NCBI RefSeq assembly: GCF_013367775.1
Contig: NZ_CP055157.1
Location: forward strand, 4,166,001-4,230,000
Source: Microbulbifer sp. YPW1
GTDB taxonomy: Bacteria > Pseudomonadota > Gammaproteobacteria > Pseudomonadales > Cellvibrionaceae
Direction: 5' to 3'
DNA: 64,000 nucleotides
Both the position numbers and the translations under genes were made by a program. Within the stretch, counting starts at the first letter, position 1; every line of letters starts with the position of its first letter. Shown here in pieces: positions 25,256-33,993 of the stretch. A model generated the notes under the pieces. The model ran no database searches. It had not been told where the DNA came from and saw nothing but the letters and a program-made list of their open reading frames with translations.

Positions 25256-26443
25256 ATGGCAGAGACAGATCGGCAGGTGCCGCCCGCCTGGAACGCGGTT
25301 GGGCGCCACGGTGTATTCCCGGAAGCCAGTCACGATGAAATCGCGCGCTTCAATTTTCTCACCAACCTGAATATGCACCTGGCATCCCGGGTCCTCCCCG
25401 GTGTGCGCAAGGCGTATGAAAGCCGGGTGGAAAACGGTTCCGCACCCGCCAACCGCCGCGAAGTGGGCGAGCTGCTTAAGCGCGAGCCCACCTACCAGCT
25501 GTGGAGCAGCCTGCGCCGCAACACCATGGAAATGCGTCAGCAGAACAGCCGCGCCATGGTGTTTCGCCAGCTGCCAGAACTGGTGGAAAAAGCCCGGCAA
25601 CTGAACCGCGACAGCAACAAACTTCAGCTGGATGCCTCAGTGGAAATCCCCCGCTATGTCAGCGCCGTGGATACCCATTGCATGCCCGGCAGCTACCATA
25701 CCGAGTACTGCGAGGACGATATCGCCGCGGGCGCCAACTACGACAGCGGTATTTTTGTGACCACCGCCGGTATGCTCGGCCGCTACAGTGACGGCGGCGG
25801 CCAGGCACTGGTGGAGTGGCTGCGGGAAGAAGCCAAATCCGGCTTCCGCCCCAAGCGCATTCTGGATATTGGCTGTACCGTCGGCCACAACATCGTACCG
25901 CTGGCGCAGGCCTTCCCGGAGTCCGAGATCGTCGCCATCGATGTTTCCGCGCCGGTACTGCGTTACGCCCATGCGCGGGCGCGTTCGCTGGGCATCGACA
26001 ATATCACCTTCCGCCAGGAAAACGCCGAAGCCATTGCCGCGGAAGATGGTAGTTTTGACCTGATCATCACCTCCATGTTTCTGCACGAAACCTCGAGCCG
26101 CGCGCTGCCACGCATTCTCGCGGAAACCCATCGACTCCTCGCCGATGGCGGCAAGGCGATACACATCGAACAACCCCAGTTCACCCCGGAAATGCCCCCC
26201 TACGAGCAGTTCATGCGCGACTGGGATACCCGCAACAACAATGAGCCTTTCTGGGGCACGTTGCACGATCTGGATCTGTTCGAAGCGATGGAAAAAGCGG
26301 GATTTGCGCGGGAAAACATTACCACCCGCGGCCTGTTTGCGGTGGTGGATGAAACCCTGTTCCCCAGTGCCGCGAAAGCCGCTGAGGACAGCGAAGACTA
26401 CGGACGCAAACCAGCCTGGCACACCTACATCGCCAGTAAATAG
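25256..26443 (+). CDS. SAM-dependent class I methyltransferase with extra N-terminal domain
   Basis: A 395-residue protein. The C-terminal half is a Rossmann methyltransferase: motif I ILDIGCTVGHN (about 201-211), acidic end of beta-2 in IVAIDVSAPVLRYA and the post-motif region FDLIITSMFLHE. The first about 190 residues form a separate, mainly helical region I do not recognise. The family methylates small molecules or carboxylates. In plant chlorophyll breakdown no methyltransferase is needed, so this could protect or detoxify an intermediate, or use the fold for another reaction. It begins an Fnr-controlled unit with the small gene at 26482. Confidence 0.82.
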   Translation: MAETDRQVPPAWNAVGRHGVFPEASHDEIARFNFLTNLNMHLASRVLPGVRKAYESRVENGSAPANRREVGELLKREPTYQLWSSLRRNTMEMRQQNSRAMVFRQLPELVEKARQLNRDSNKLQLDASVEIPRYVSAVDTHCMPGSYHTEYCEDDIAAGANYDSGIFVTTAGMLGRYSDGGGQALVEWLREEAKSGFRPKRILDIGCTVGHNIVPLAQAFPESEIVAIDVSAPVLRYAHARARSLGIDNITFRQENAEAIAAEDGSFDLIITSMFLHETSSRALPRILAETHRLLADGGKAIHIEQPQFTPEMPPYEQFMRDWDTRNNNEPFWGTLHDLDLFEAMEKAGFARENITTRGLFAVVDETLFPSAAKAAEDSEDYGRKPAWHTYIASK

Positions 26444-26481
26444 CGGTTAACCGCAACGCAAGCATCAAGCGGAGAAATGCC

Positions 26482-26877
26482 ATGACATTTGACCCGATCG
26501 ACATGGCGGGCAACAAGGCCCGGGGCAAACGCCCGGTCTTTTTCAAGGATACGGATACCGACCGACTGCTGTCGATTCTGATGGCCGTTGCCGGGGAATT
26601 GGCGGTCGCCCGCGAGCGCGTCGACACCCTGGAGCGCTTACTGGAAGCCCGTGGCATTCTTGAGCGCGCTGAGATTGAAGGCTACGAACCAGACACCGCT
26701 GCGGCGCGCGAGCGCGGGCTCTGGCACCAGGAATTTATCGCGCGCATCCTGCGGGTTATCCAGCAGGAAATCGAACAGTTCGACGAGGATCGCGAGGCAC
26801 AGCAACAGGCACGCAAGGAAAATGTCAGTGCGACCACCGAGCTTGAGGAGCTTATTGAGGAGTTGGCGACCAGCTGA
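26482..26877 (+). CDS. Small coiled-coil protein of unknown function
   Basis: A 131-residue acidic protein, 38 bp after the methyltransferase and preceded by a GGAG site. From about residue 30 it is nearly all helical with heptad-like stretches (GELAVARERVDTLERLLEAR) and a Glu/Gln-rich end (EELIEELATS). No catalytic motif is visible. It is probably co-translated with the methyltransferase and may be a partner or scaffold. Its stop lies 5 bp from the stop of the convergent enoyl-CoA hydratase gene. Confidence 0.7.
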   Translation: MTFDPIDMAGNKARGKRPVFFKDTDTDRLLSILMAVAGELAVARERVDTLERLLEARGILERAEIEGYEPDTAAARERGLWHQEFIARILRVIQQEIEQFDEDREAQQQARKENVSATTELEELIEELATS

Positions 26878-26882
26878 GCCCG

Positions 26883-27704
26883 TTACTTTTCGGGCCAGCG
26901 AAATCCCGGGCGGCGCCGCTCCAGAAAAGCTGCACTGCCCTCTTTGAAGTCGTCACCAGAAAAAGCGTCATCAAACGCCTGCTGCAACGTCTCTACACCC
27001 GATTCCAATTCCGCCCCGTTCCCGCCCAGATAACCCAGCGTGGCCTTGGTCCAGCGCAGGGAGTACTGGGAGTTTTGCAGCAGGCTCTGCACCAGCTCAC
27101 CCTGCACCGCTTCCACATCCGCCCCTTCGGCAAGGTGCTGCACCAGTCCGATCTGTTGCGCCCGCGCTGCAGATACCGGTAAACCCGTCAGCAACAAATC
27201 CCGTGCATTGGCCGCGCCAACCACATTGACCAACCGCCGGGTGTCCAGCAGGCTGTAGAGAATTCCGAGCTTTGCCGGTGTAATAGCAAAGGTCGCCGCA
27301 CTGTCTGCCAGGCGAATATCACAGGCCAGCGCCAGGCCACAACCGCCCCCATAACAGGCACCGCGAATGACCGCCAACGTTGGGCGCGGCAACTGCTCCA
27401 GTTGCAACTGGACATCGCGAATCAGTGTATTCTGCCGGCGCATTTCTGCCGGATCCTCCATTGCAGCCGCCAGTTCATCGATATTGGCACCGGCACAGAA
27501 TGCCCGTTCGCCAGCACCGGTGAGTAACACCGCGCGGATACTGTTGTCGGTCGCCACGCGATCCAGTGTATCCGACAACTGTTCCCACATGGCTACGGTC
27601 ATGGCGTTGCGCTGCGCGGGATTGTCGATAGTGATCCGAGCCAGTCCGCCTTCGACGGCAAAGCCGATATGCGCTGTCGCTGCCTGAGCTGCTTCCGTTG
27701 TCAT
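26883..27704 (-). CDS. Enoyl-CoA hydratase/isomerase family protein
   Basis: The start at 27704 follows a GGGGAG site and gives 273 residues; a longer frame to 27824 would overlap the amidase end. Crotonase features are present: NPAQRNAMT (about 28-36), the oxyanion-hole AFCAGANIDELAA and RGACYGGGCGLALACD. The Glu pair of hydratases is not obvious: the second position reads TPAKLGILYS, so it may be an isomerase or another crotonase-type enzyme. It is the last gene of the 35426-26883 unit and would process a CoA thioester made by the ligase at 29120. Confidence 0.88.
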   Translation of the reverse strand: MTTEAAQAATAHIGFAVEGGLARITIDNPAQRNAMTVAMWEQLSDTLDRVATDNSIRAVLLTGAGERAFCAGANIDELAAAMEDPAEMRRQNTLIRDVQLQLEQLPRPTLAVIRGACYGGGCGLALACDIRLADSAATFAITPAKLGILYSLLDTRRLVNVVGAANARDLLLTGLPVSAARAQQIGLVQHLAEGADVEAVQGELVQSLLQNSQYSLRWTKATLGYLGGNGAELESGVETLQQAFDDAFSGDDFKEGSAAFLERRRPGFRWPEK

Positions 27705-27726
27705 ACTGTTTTCTCCCCGTCCATCA

Positions 27727-29091
27727 TCACGCCATTTCATGGCTCGAATTGGATTTACAGAGCAGCCACGCTTCAAGCGCAACACAGGTATCCAGCAAGG
27801 TGGTTTCGGCACCAGCCCTGGCAATGATCTGCACCCCGAACGGCAAGCCCTCGCTGGATATTCCCAGCGGGATACTCACCGCCGCCAGCCCCGCCATATT
27901 CACACACGCGGTGAGATTGGCCTGATTGACCGGGGCCGCCTGGCTAAACGGAAATGCGGTCTGCGATGTGGTCGGTGTCAGTAAAAAGTCCGCGCCCTGC
28001 AACTGCGTATTCAGCCAGTTGGCCGCCGCTTCCACTACATCCTCGGCTCGTACCAGATCCGGTGCGCTGCGCGCTGCGCCCCATTTCAGCAGACGCTGTA
28101 ATTCTTCGGAAAAAAGTGCCGGGCGCCGGGACAATTTTCCAGCGAAAGTCACATTGGCCTCCGCTTCGCACATCAATAGCCCGGCGCGGCGGATGGCCGA
28201 AAAATCCGCATCGGCAAATTTTCGCTGAAGCTGGATTGAACCGGGTAGTGTCGCGACAAACTGCTGGAATGCGGTAGCAATGTCGGCATCCACACCCAGT
28301 GGCTCGCAATCGGCTACAAGTGCCCAGCGTGTCGATGCCAGGTCCGCGGGCCCAACAAGGCGGTCTTCGCGAGCCGTCTGCCGCAGCAGAGGCCACAGGC
28401 CACGCAGATCCCGACTCGAGCGCGCCAGCGGCCCGAGAGTGTCCAGCCGCCGGGACAATCGGGTGACACCCTGGGCGCTTACTGAACCCCGCCCCGGTTT
28501 GAGCCCACTGACGCCACAGTAACTGGCCGGTATACGCACCGAGCCCATGGTGTCGGTTCCCAACGAAAAGGCACAGAGCCCCGCAGCCACCGCCGCCGCC
28601 GAGCCACCACTGGAGCCTCCGGGGGTATAGCCTTCGCGCAACGGGTTTTCACAACGCCCCCAGTGGGGGTTGTCGTTGGTGGCGCCGAGGGCGATCTCGT
28701 GCATGTTCAGTTTACCCAGCGGGATCAGCCCGGCGCTGCGTAACCGAGCCACCGCCTCCGCATCCCCTTCGGAAGTTGGGGCATCGCCGCGATAGCCAAG
28801 CCCATTGGCTGTGGGCATCCCCTTTACCGCAATATTGTCCTTTACCGCAAAGGTGAGACCATCAAAGCTGGACAACAGGTTGCCTGCTTTGCGACGCGCA
28901 TCGGACGCACGCGCTGCGCGCATCGCAGACTCACGATCGACGAACACATAGGCATTCAACCTGCTATGGGTCTGTTCGATGGCGGCCAGGGAGTGCGCCG
29001 TGAGTTGCTCGCTGGAGCACTCACCGCGCTGTAAACGTTGCGCCAGAGCGGTGGCATCCTCGTGCAAGTGGCTGTCGCTGAGCTTAAGCAT
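27727..29091 (-). CDS. Amidase signature family amidase
   Basis: A 454-residue amidase with the full Ser-cisSer-Lys set: Lys84 (FAVKDNIAVKG), the GGSSGGS loop (158-164) and nucleophile Ser184 in GTDTMGSVRIPAS. It would hydrolyse an amide with release of ammonia. With the isochorismatase-like and nitrilase genes it makes three C-N hydrolases in the island, pointing to a nitrogenous, probably ring-derived amide or imide substrate. It lies 28 bp after the CoA ligase and 22 bp before the hydratase gene. Confidence 0.9.
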   Translation of the reverse strand: MLKLSDSHLHEDATALAQRLQRGECSSEQLTAHSLAAIEQTHSRLNAYVFVDRESAMRAARASDARRKAGNLLSSFDGLTFAVKDNIAVKGMPTANGLGYRGDAPTSEGDAEAVARLRSAGLIPLGKLNMHEIALGATNDNPHWGRCENPLREGYTPGGSSGGSAAAVAAGLCAFSLGTDTMGSVRIPASYCGVSGLKPGRGSVSAQGVTRLSRRLDTLGPLARSSRDLRGLWPLLRQTAREDRLVGPADLASTRWALVADCEPLGVDADIATAFQQFVATLPGSIQLQRKFADADFSAIRRAGLLMCEAEANVTFAGKLSRRPALFSEELQRLLKWGAARSAPDLVRAEDVVEAAANWLNTQLQGADFLLTPTTSQTAFPFSQAAPVNQANLTACVNMAGLAAVSIPLGISSEGLPFGVQIIARAGAETTLLDTCVALEAWLLCKSNSSHEMA

Positions 29092-29119
29092 GAGTAATCT
29101 CCCGGAAATTGCCGCCAGT

Positions 29120-30520
29120 TCAATCGAAACGTCGGTCGATCAGGCGCAGGGGTTTCTGGCGCCGGTCAATTTCGGTCCACTTGGCGGTCGCTCCCGCGGC
29201 CACCGGCTCCACCCCCACCTCGATACCCAGCTTGCGCTTGAGCAGGTCCGCACAGCGCGCGGCAATTGCAGGATGCTCATCCACGGCTGCCCCGAATTCC
29301 ACCAGTACCGTCATGGTCTCGCGGCCAGCATCATCGCGCTCGGCGATACACACGTATTCACCGGTAAAACTGTCCAGTTCCGCCAGCATGTCGCCGATAC
29401 CATGGGGGTACACATTGATCCCGCGCAGCTTGACCATGTTGTCGGAGCGGCCGAGAAATCCGCGAATACGCTTGAACGGCAGGCCAAACGGATTTTCCCC
29501 GGGAATTTCCGCCGTGATGTCACAGGTATTGAATCGAATCACCGGGTAGATATCGTCCTTGTACAGGCAGGTAACCACCATGTTGCCGCTATCCCCCGCG
29601 GCCACCGGTTGCCCGCTGTCGACGTCGAGCAATTCCAGATAGTGGGCGTCTTCCCACACATACAGACCATTCTGGTCCGGCCCCTCGGCGGCGATGCAGC
29701 CGGTATCCGCCACGCCGTACCAGTCGTAAAGCTTTACACCACCCCAGGCCTCGCTCAATGCAGCGCGGGTTTCCTGCCCCAGGTGGCCGATGATCATATC
29801 GATCTGCAAGTCCTCGCCCGGTGTCATGCCCTGCTCCCGGGCGACACTGGCGAGCTTCTTGATGTAGTCCGCAAAACCCACCAGCACATTCACACCGAAA
29901 TCCCGCATCAGCTGCACCTGCTGGGCGGAGCGGGTTTCAAGGCCAGTGCCGGCAGACAGGAACATCGCATTGGTATAGCGGGTAACCGCCTCGCGAATAT
30001 AGTGGCCGCCGTTGATCATGCCGTGGCCGTAGGTGGACTGCACCGTTGCGCCGGGCTTGAGCCCCATAAAGCGGTAGGCCCGCGCCACCAGCATGGCCTG
30101 GATCTCGCGTCCACGCGGGCCGAAGATAATCGGCTGCGGTCTGCCGGTGGTGCCACTGGTGGTATGGAACACCACCGGCGGCCGCTGCTCCGGCGCCAAT
30201 CCTTCGAGCCCGCTGAAATCACCAATCGGCGGAAACTGCTCCACGCTTTGCATGATGTCAGACTTGGAAAATACCGGCAGTTTTTCGATGTCGTCGAGAC
30301 TGCGAATATCGCCGGGTTCAATCCCGGCCTCGCCCCACAAACGCTGGTAGAAAGGGATCTGCCAACCGCGCGCCATCAACTTGAGAAACCGCTGGTTTTG
30401 CAGCTCCCTCAGTGCGTCCCGCGACATACCAGCGTAGGTTTCCAGAAATGCGTCCCCCAGCGGGTAATCCGCCAGCGCCTGCTGCACATCAAAACTCTCG
30501 AAATAACTTGGGTAAGGCAT
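29120..30520 (-). CDS. Phenylacetate-CoA ligase-like AMP-forming acyl-CoA synthetase
   Basis: A 466-residue adenylate-forming ligase of PaaK type and length. The ATP-loop HTTSGTTGRPQPIIF is around residue 134, followed by YGVADTGCIAAEGPD (adenine binding) and the C-terminal hinge/lid GRSDNMVKLRGINVYP. It converts a free acid to its CoA thioester with ATP. The substrate is not shown; candidates are side-chain or ring-derived acids, or phytenic acid. It is in the operon with MmgE/PrpD and LeuCD-like genes. Confidence 0.88.
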   Translation of the reverse strand: MPYPSYFESFDVQQALADYPLGDAFLETYAGMSRDALRELQNQRFLKLMARGWQIPFYQRLWGEAGIEPGDIRSLDDIEKLPVFSKSDIMQSVEQFPPIGDFSGLEGLAPEQRPPVVFHTTSGTTGRPQPIIFGPRGREIQAMLVARAYRFMGLKPGATVQSTYGHGMINGGHYIREAVTRYTNAMFLSAGTGLETRSAQQVQLMRDFGVNVLVGFADYIKKLASVAREQGMTPGEDLQIDMIIGHLGQETRAALSEAWGGVKLYDWYGVADTGCIAAEGPDQNGLYVWEDAHYLELLDVDSGQPVAAGDSGNMVVTCLYKDDIYPVIRFNTCDITAEIPGENPFGLPFKRIRGFLGRSDNMVKLRGINVYPHGIGDMLAELDSFTGEYVCIAERDDAGRETMTVLVEFGAAVDEHPAIAARCADLLKRKLGIEVGVEPVAAGATAKWTEIDRRQKPLRLIDRRFD

Positions 30521-30597
30521 GAAAAACTGCGCTCGCTTACTGTGGCTATCAAAAATAAATTGGGTTAGTGCTTTATTGTTGTTGGGCCGTTTTCATT

Positions 30598-31992
30598 TCA
30601 GGTCACAGCCTCGATCGCCTGCGGCTTGGCAGCCAACAGCGCGGTTAGTTCGGTAATGGATTCCAGCTGTTCCAGACCCTCGACGCGGGCAATGATCGCG
30701 CGCGATGATTCGCCGTCGAACGGTGTCCGTGCAGAGGCGAGACAACGCTGGAATTTGACCAATTGTCTCGGCCGCGCCAACGGATTGTCCGGATGGCCGA
30801 GAATCGCGGTCAGCATCTGGCGGTACTCGGTGCCGCACTTGAGACGCACGCTGACAGTTTGCGGCGCCAGTGCATTGGGATCGTCACAGTCCGACGGCGC
30901 CATGCTGATACGCGCAGCCAGGGCCCGACGCTGCGGGTCCGCCAGTGCGGCGGGATCGAAATCCTCCACCCCCACATCCCCGTGTAACAGCAGGGTCGCC
31001 GCCACATAACCGATACACAGCCGCGCATAGTTCACGCTCATCTTCGGCTGCACGGGTCTGTCCACCAGGCGCCGCACCAGGGGCGGCGCCTCGATGCGTA
31101 CCCACTCGATATCAGAGGCTGCAAAGCCGTGTGCACTGCGCAGCTGCATCAGTGCATCGAGAGTGCCGTGCGCGGCGCGCCCGGTGGGAAATGGTTTGTG
31201 GCTGACCCGACCGATCTGCCACTCCCGGCCAAGCCGGGAAAACGCATCGGCGGCGTTACCGTCCGATTCCATGATTGAGAAGTAGCCAAATTCACCGCGC
31301 AAAAATGCGCGCGGCCCGGTCAGGCCGAACCCGGCCATATCCGCCGCGGTAATGGCATTGCGCGCATTGAAGGCCACCTGCATGGGCAGTACCGCCACCC
31401 CCTCGGTGTGCGCCTGCATGGTGCCGCCGGTCTGGCTGTAGGCGATGGACATGGCCTGCAGGATTTGCTCGCGGTCGTAACCGCGCAACCTGGCGAGACC
31501 GGCGGCCGCACCGATACAGCCCGCGGTACCGGGGCGGAAAAAACGCATGGGCTTGCTGGCACTCATACCAAGCACCGTGGCCACGTCTACCGCCAGAGCG
31601 ACCGCGAGTATCAGCGAGCGGCCATCGGACTTGCGCGCTTCGGCTTCCGCCAGCAGTGCGGACAGGATCACCGCCATCGGGTGGACCACCGCGCGCTCGT
31701 GCACACAGTCGAATTCCTGGCTGTGAATCTGATAGGCGTTCACCATCGCAGCGTGGGCTACCGGCAGGCGCGCCTCGGTTCCCCACACACTGGCGGTACG
31801 CTGGCCGTCTGCGGTGCCCCACTCGCTGGCGGACGCCAATAGCGCTTGCGATAACCCAAGACGCGAACCGCTGATACCGACCCCAATGGAATCGAGAATG
31901 AACGTTTTGCAGGCTTCTACGGCCGCGTCATCGAGATGGTGAAATTGCACCCCGGCGACATGCTCCACCAGCTGCCATTCATACTCAGACAC
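30598..31992 (-). CDS. MmgE/PrpD family protein 1
   Basis: A 464-residue member of the 2-methylcitrate dehydratase/cis-aconitate decarboxylase family. Seen features: the N-terminal SIGVGISGSRLGLSQ, the helical-domain segment HSQEFDCVHERAVVHPMAVI (about 91-110), AYSQTGGTMQAHTEG and the lid-domain HKPFPTGRAAHGTLDAL. Family reactions are dehydration, decarboxylation or epimerisation of tricarboxylate-like or dicarboxylate acids. It overlaps the second copy by 8 bp. Divergence between the two suggests different steps or a heteromer. Confidence 0.88.
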   Translation of the reverse strand: MSEYEWQLVEHVAGVQFHHLDDAAVEACKTFILDSIGVGISGSRLGLSQALLASASEWGTADGQRTASVWGTEARLPVAHAAMVNAYQIHSQEFDCVHERAVVHPMAVILSALLAEAEARKSDGRSLILAVALAVDVATVLGMSASKPMRFFRPGTAGCIGAAAGLARLRGYDREQILQAMSIAYSQTGGTMQAHTEGVAVLPMQVAFNARNAITAADMAGFGLTGPRAFLRGEFGYFSIMESDGNAADAFSRLGREWQIGRVSHKPFPTGRAAHGTLDALMQLRSAHGFAASDIEWVRIEAPPLVRRLVDRPVQPKMSVNYARLCIGYVAATLLLHGDVGVEDFDPAALADPQRRALAARISMAPSDCDDPNALAPQTVSVRLKCGTEYRQMLTAILGHPDNPLARPRQLVKFQRCLASARTPFDGESSRAIIARVEGLEQLESITELTALLAAKPQAIEAVT

Positions 31993-33346
31993 GGTGCATC
32001 CCCAGTGCGCGCAGCGCGTTAAAAAGGTTGCCGAGATCTTTTTCCTTGACCAGGTTCAACCCGATCTCAATCACATCTTCCGCAGACTCCGCGCTGACAC
32101 CGCCGGCAGTAAACAGGGTGCGCGCCTTGTCGATAATATCTGCCTGCGACAGCGGCCATTCCGGGTCACCCCACGCGTTTCGCAGCGCCACTTCACGCAC
32201 ACTGTCATCCTGAAAAGTGACCTGGGCGCTGGCACCAAAATGGCCGGGATAGGCACGCTGGTGCTCGTCGTCTTCCTGCAATACAACTTTGTTGCGTAGT
32301 GCCACCACTTCCGGCTTGTGCAGGTACGCTTCCTCAAAGTGCGCGATCTCCGGCTTGCCATACAACACCGTAACCGCAACACAATGCTGGACGCTGAAAC
32401 GCGCCTCCGCCGGTGATTCCGGATGCGGCCGGTCGCAGAACAGCAATGCATCGGAGTAGCTGCCAATCTGCAGGGTGCGAACGTCGGCAGCGGAGATATC
32501 ACCCAGTGCACGCACAGCATCGATCGCCGGATGGGTGTGGCGGCAGGCCGGCCAGGGTTTGAAACTGCATTGGAAAATCAGCCAGTTGTCGGCGGCGTTG
32601 TCGATCACCGCCAGCGGCATTGCCCGCGGCGATGTCGCGGCAAAAAAGCCCTGGGTACCTTCCAGCAAGGTCGACGGCCCACGCAGATTACTGGCTGCAA
32701 GCAGTGCCGCCTGCACCCCGGCGTGGCCTGCAGCGGCGTTGTGCAGATGCTTGGTATCTACCGCCTCGTGCCGCATTTGCCAGAAGCCACCGGTGCGGCT
32801 ACCAGCGTTGGCCAGCGCCCATACGGTCTGCTCCGGATCGAGGGCCAGCAGTTTTGCCGCGGCTGCCGCAGCGCCAAAGCTGCCGCAACTTGAAGTGTTG
32901 TGATACAGCGCGTAATGATCCCGCCCCAGGGCGCGACCAATGCGGATCATTGCCTCGTAGCCCACCACAATGGCTTCGAGCAATGCCTGAGGTGTTGCCT
33001 GTACCATTTCCGCGGTCGCCAACGCCGCTGGGATAATCACCGGACCCGGGTGCAGTGTTGACGTGCGGTGAAGGTCATCCATCTCGGCAATACTGCCCAG
33101 CGCGCCGTGGTACTGCAGTGCGTCCTGCCAGTTGCGGTCAATCCCGTTTAGGCTCCAGCTTTCACCTGCCCCACTCCACTGCACCAGGTAATTACGCAGT
33201 TTTGCCGCCACATCGCTGCGCGTGCCGTAAACCGCGCAGCCCAGCCAGTCGAGCAGGTGCTGTTGCGCCCGCTCCAGGGTTGCGCCATCAATATCACGCT
33301 CCAGCAGGGTCACCAGCTGTTGCAGCAGCGTCGGGGGAAACTTCAC
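31985..33346 (-). CDS. MmgE/PrpD family protein 2
   Basis: A 453-residue paralogue of the preceding protein, with LLDWLGCAVYG (28-38), the substrate-region MDDLHRTSTLHPGPVIIPA, VWALANAGSRTGGFWQMRHE and CSFKPWPACRHTHPAIDAV. Like other family members it should act on a methyl- or alkyl-substituted di- or tricarboxylic acid. It overlaps leuD-like by 4 bp and copy 1 by 8 bp, so the four genes from 35426 to 30598 are translationally linked and very likely act in sequence. Confidence 0.88.
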   Translation of the reverse strand: MKFPPTLLQQLVTLLERDIDGATLERAQQHLLDWLGCAVYGTRSDVAAKLRNYLVQWSGAGESWSLNGIDRNWQDALQYHGALGSIAEMDDLHRTSTLHPGPVIIPAALATAEMVQATPQALLEAIVVGYEAMIRIGRALGRDHYALYHNTSSCGSFGAAAAAAKLLALDPEQTVWALANAGSRTGGFWQMRHEAVDTKHLHNAAAGHAGVQAALLAASNLRGPSTLLEGTQGFFAATSPRAMPLAVIDNAADNWLIFQCSFKPWPACRHTHPAIDAVRALGDISAADVRTLQIGSYSDALLFCDRPHPESPAEARFSVQHCVAVTVLYGKPEIAHFEEAYLHKPEVVALRNKVVLQEDDEHQRAYPGHFGASAQVTFQDDSVREVALRNAWGDPEWPLSQADIIDKARTLFTAGGVSAESAEDVIEIGLNLVKEKDLGNLFNALRALGMHRV

Positions 33347-33993
33347 GGTAAAACTCCTTCCACACTTTCTTCCAGCGGTGCATAGGCCCAGCGGTACTCT
33401 TCGCGCCGTTTCTGCTCGAATGCATTGATTTCCTTGTGCTGCTGCAGGGTCAGCGCGATGGAGTCGAGGCCATTCAACAGCAGGTAGCGCGCGCTCTCAT
33501 CCAGCGAAAATGACCACTGCAGGTCTCCGCATTGCACCAGACATGCCTGTAAATCGATGGTGATCCTGTTTTCCTGCGGGTCCTGCTGCACATGCTCCGC
33601 CAGTAGCGCAATGTCGCCTTCATCGAGACGAACCGGCAGCACGCCATTGCGGATACAGTTGGTGTGAAAGATGGCCCCAAAGCCACTGGCAATGACCGCG
33701 CGAATACCGTACTCCGCCAACGCCCACACCGCGTGCTCCCGGGAGGAGCCGCAACCGAAATTGTCCAGCGCGAGAATGACGGATGCACCCTGGTATTCAG
33801 GCTGGTTCAATACAAATGCCGGATTGATTTCACGGCTGCCAGGCAAGGTGTAGCGCCAGCCGGCAAACAGACCTTCACCGAGGCCGCGCTTGGAAACCCG
33901 CTTCATTTCCCGCGACGGAATAATCGCATCGGTGTCGATGTTGCGTCGCAGCAGCGGCGCCGCGATACCGGTGTGTTTTACAAAGGGCTTCAT
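33343..33993 (-). CDS. Aconitase-family hydratase small subunit (LeuD-like)
   Basis: A 216-residue swivel-domain subunit with RRNIDTDAIIPSREMK (16-31), the NFGCGSSREHA loop (about 78-88) that binds substrate carboxylate, and FGAIFHTNCIRNG. It pairs with the large subunit encoded immediately upstream (4-bp overlap). The true leucine-pathway isomerase is possible, but neither leuA nor leuB is near, and the setting favours a (de)hydratase for an alkylmaleate or citraconate-like acid, as with dimethylmaleate hydratase of nicotinate fermenters. Confidence 0.9.
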   Translation of the reverse strand: MKPFVKHTGIAAPLLRRNIDTDAIIPSREMKRVSKRGLGEGLFAGWRYTLPGSREINPAFVLNQPEYQGASVILALDNFGCGSSREHAVWALAEYGIRAVIASGFGAIFHTNCIRNGVLPVRLDEGDIALLAEHVQQDPQENRITIDLQACLVQCGDLQWSFSLDESARYLLLNGLDSIALTLQQHKEINAFEQKRREEYRWAYAPLEESVEGVLP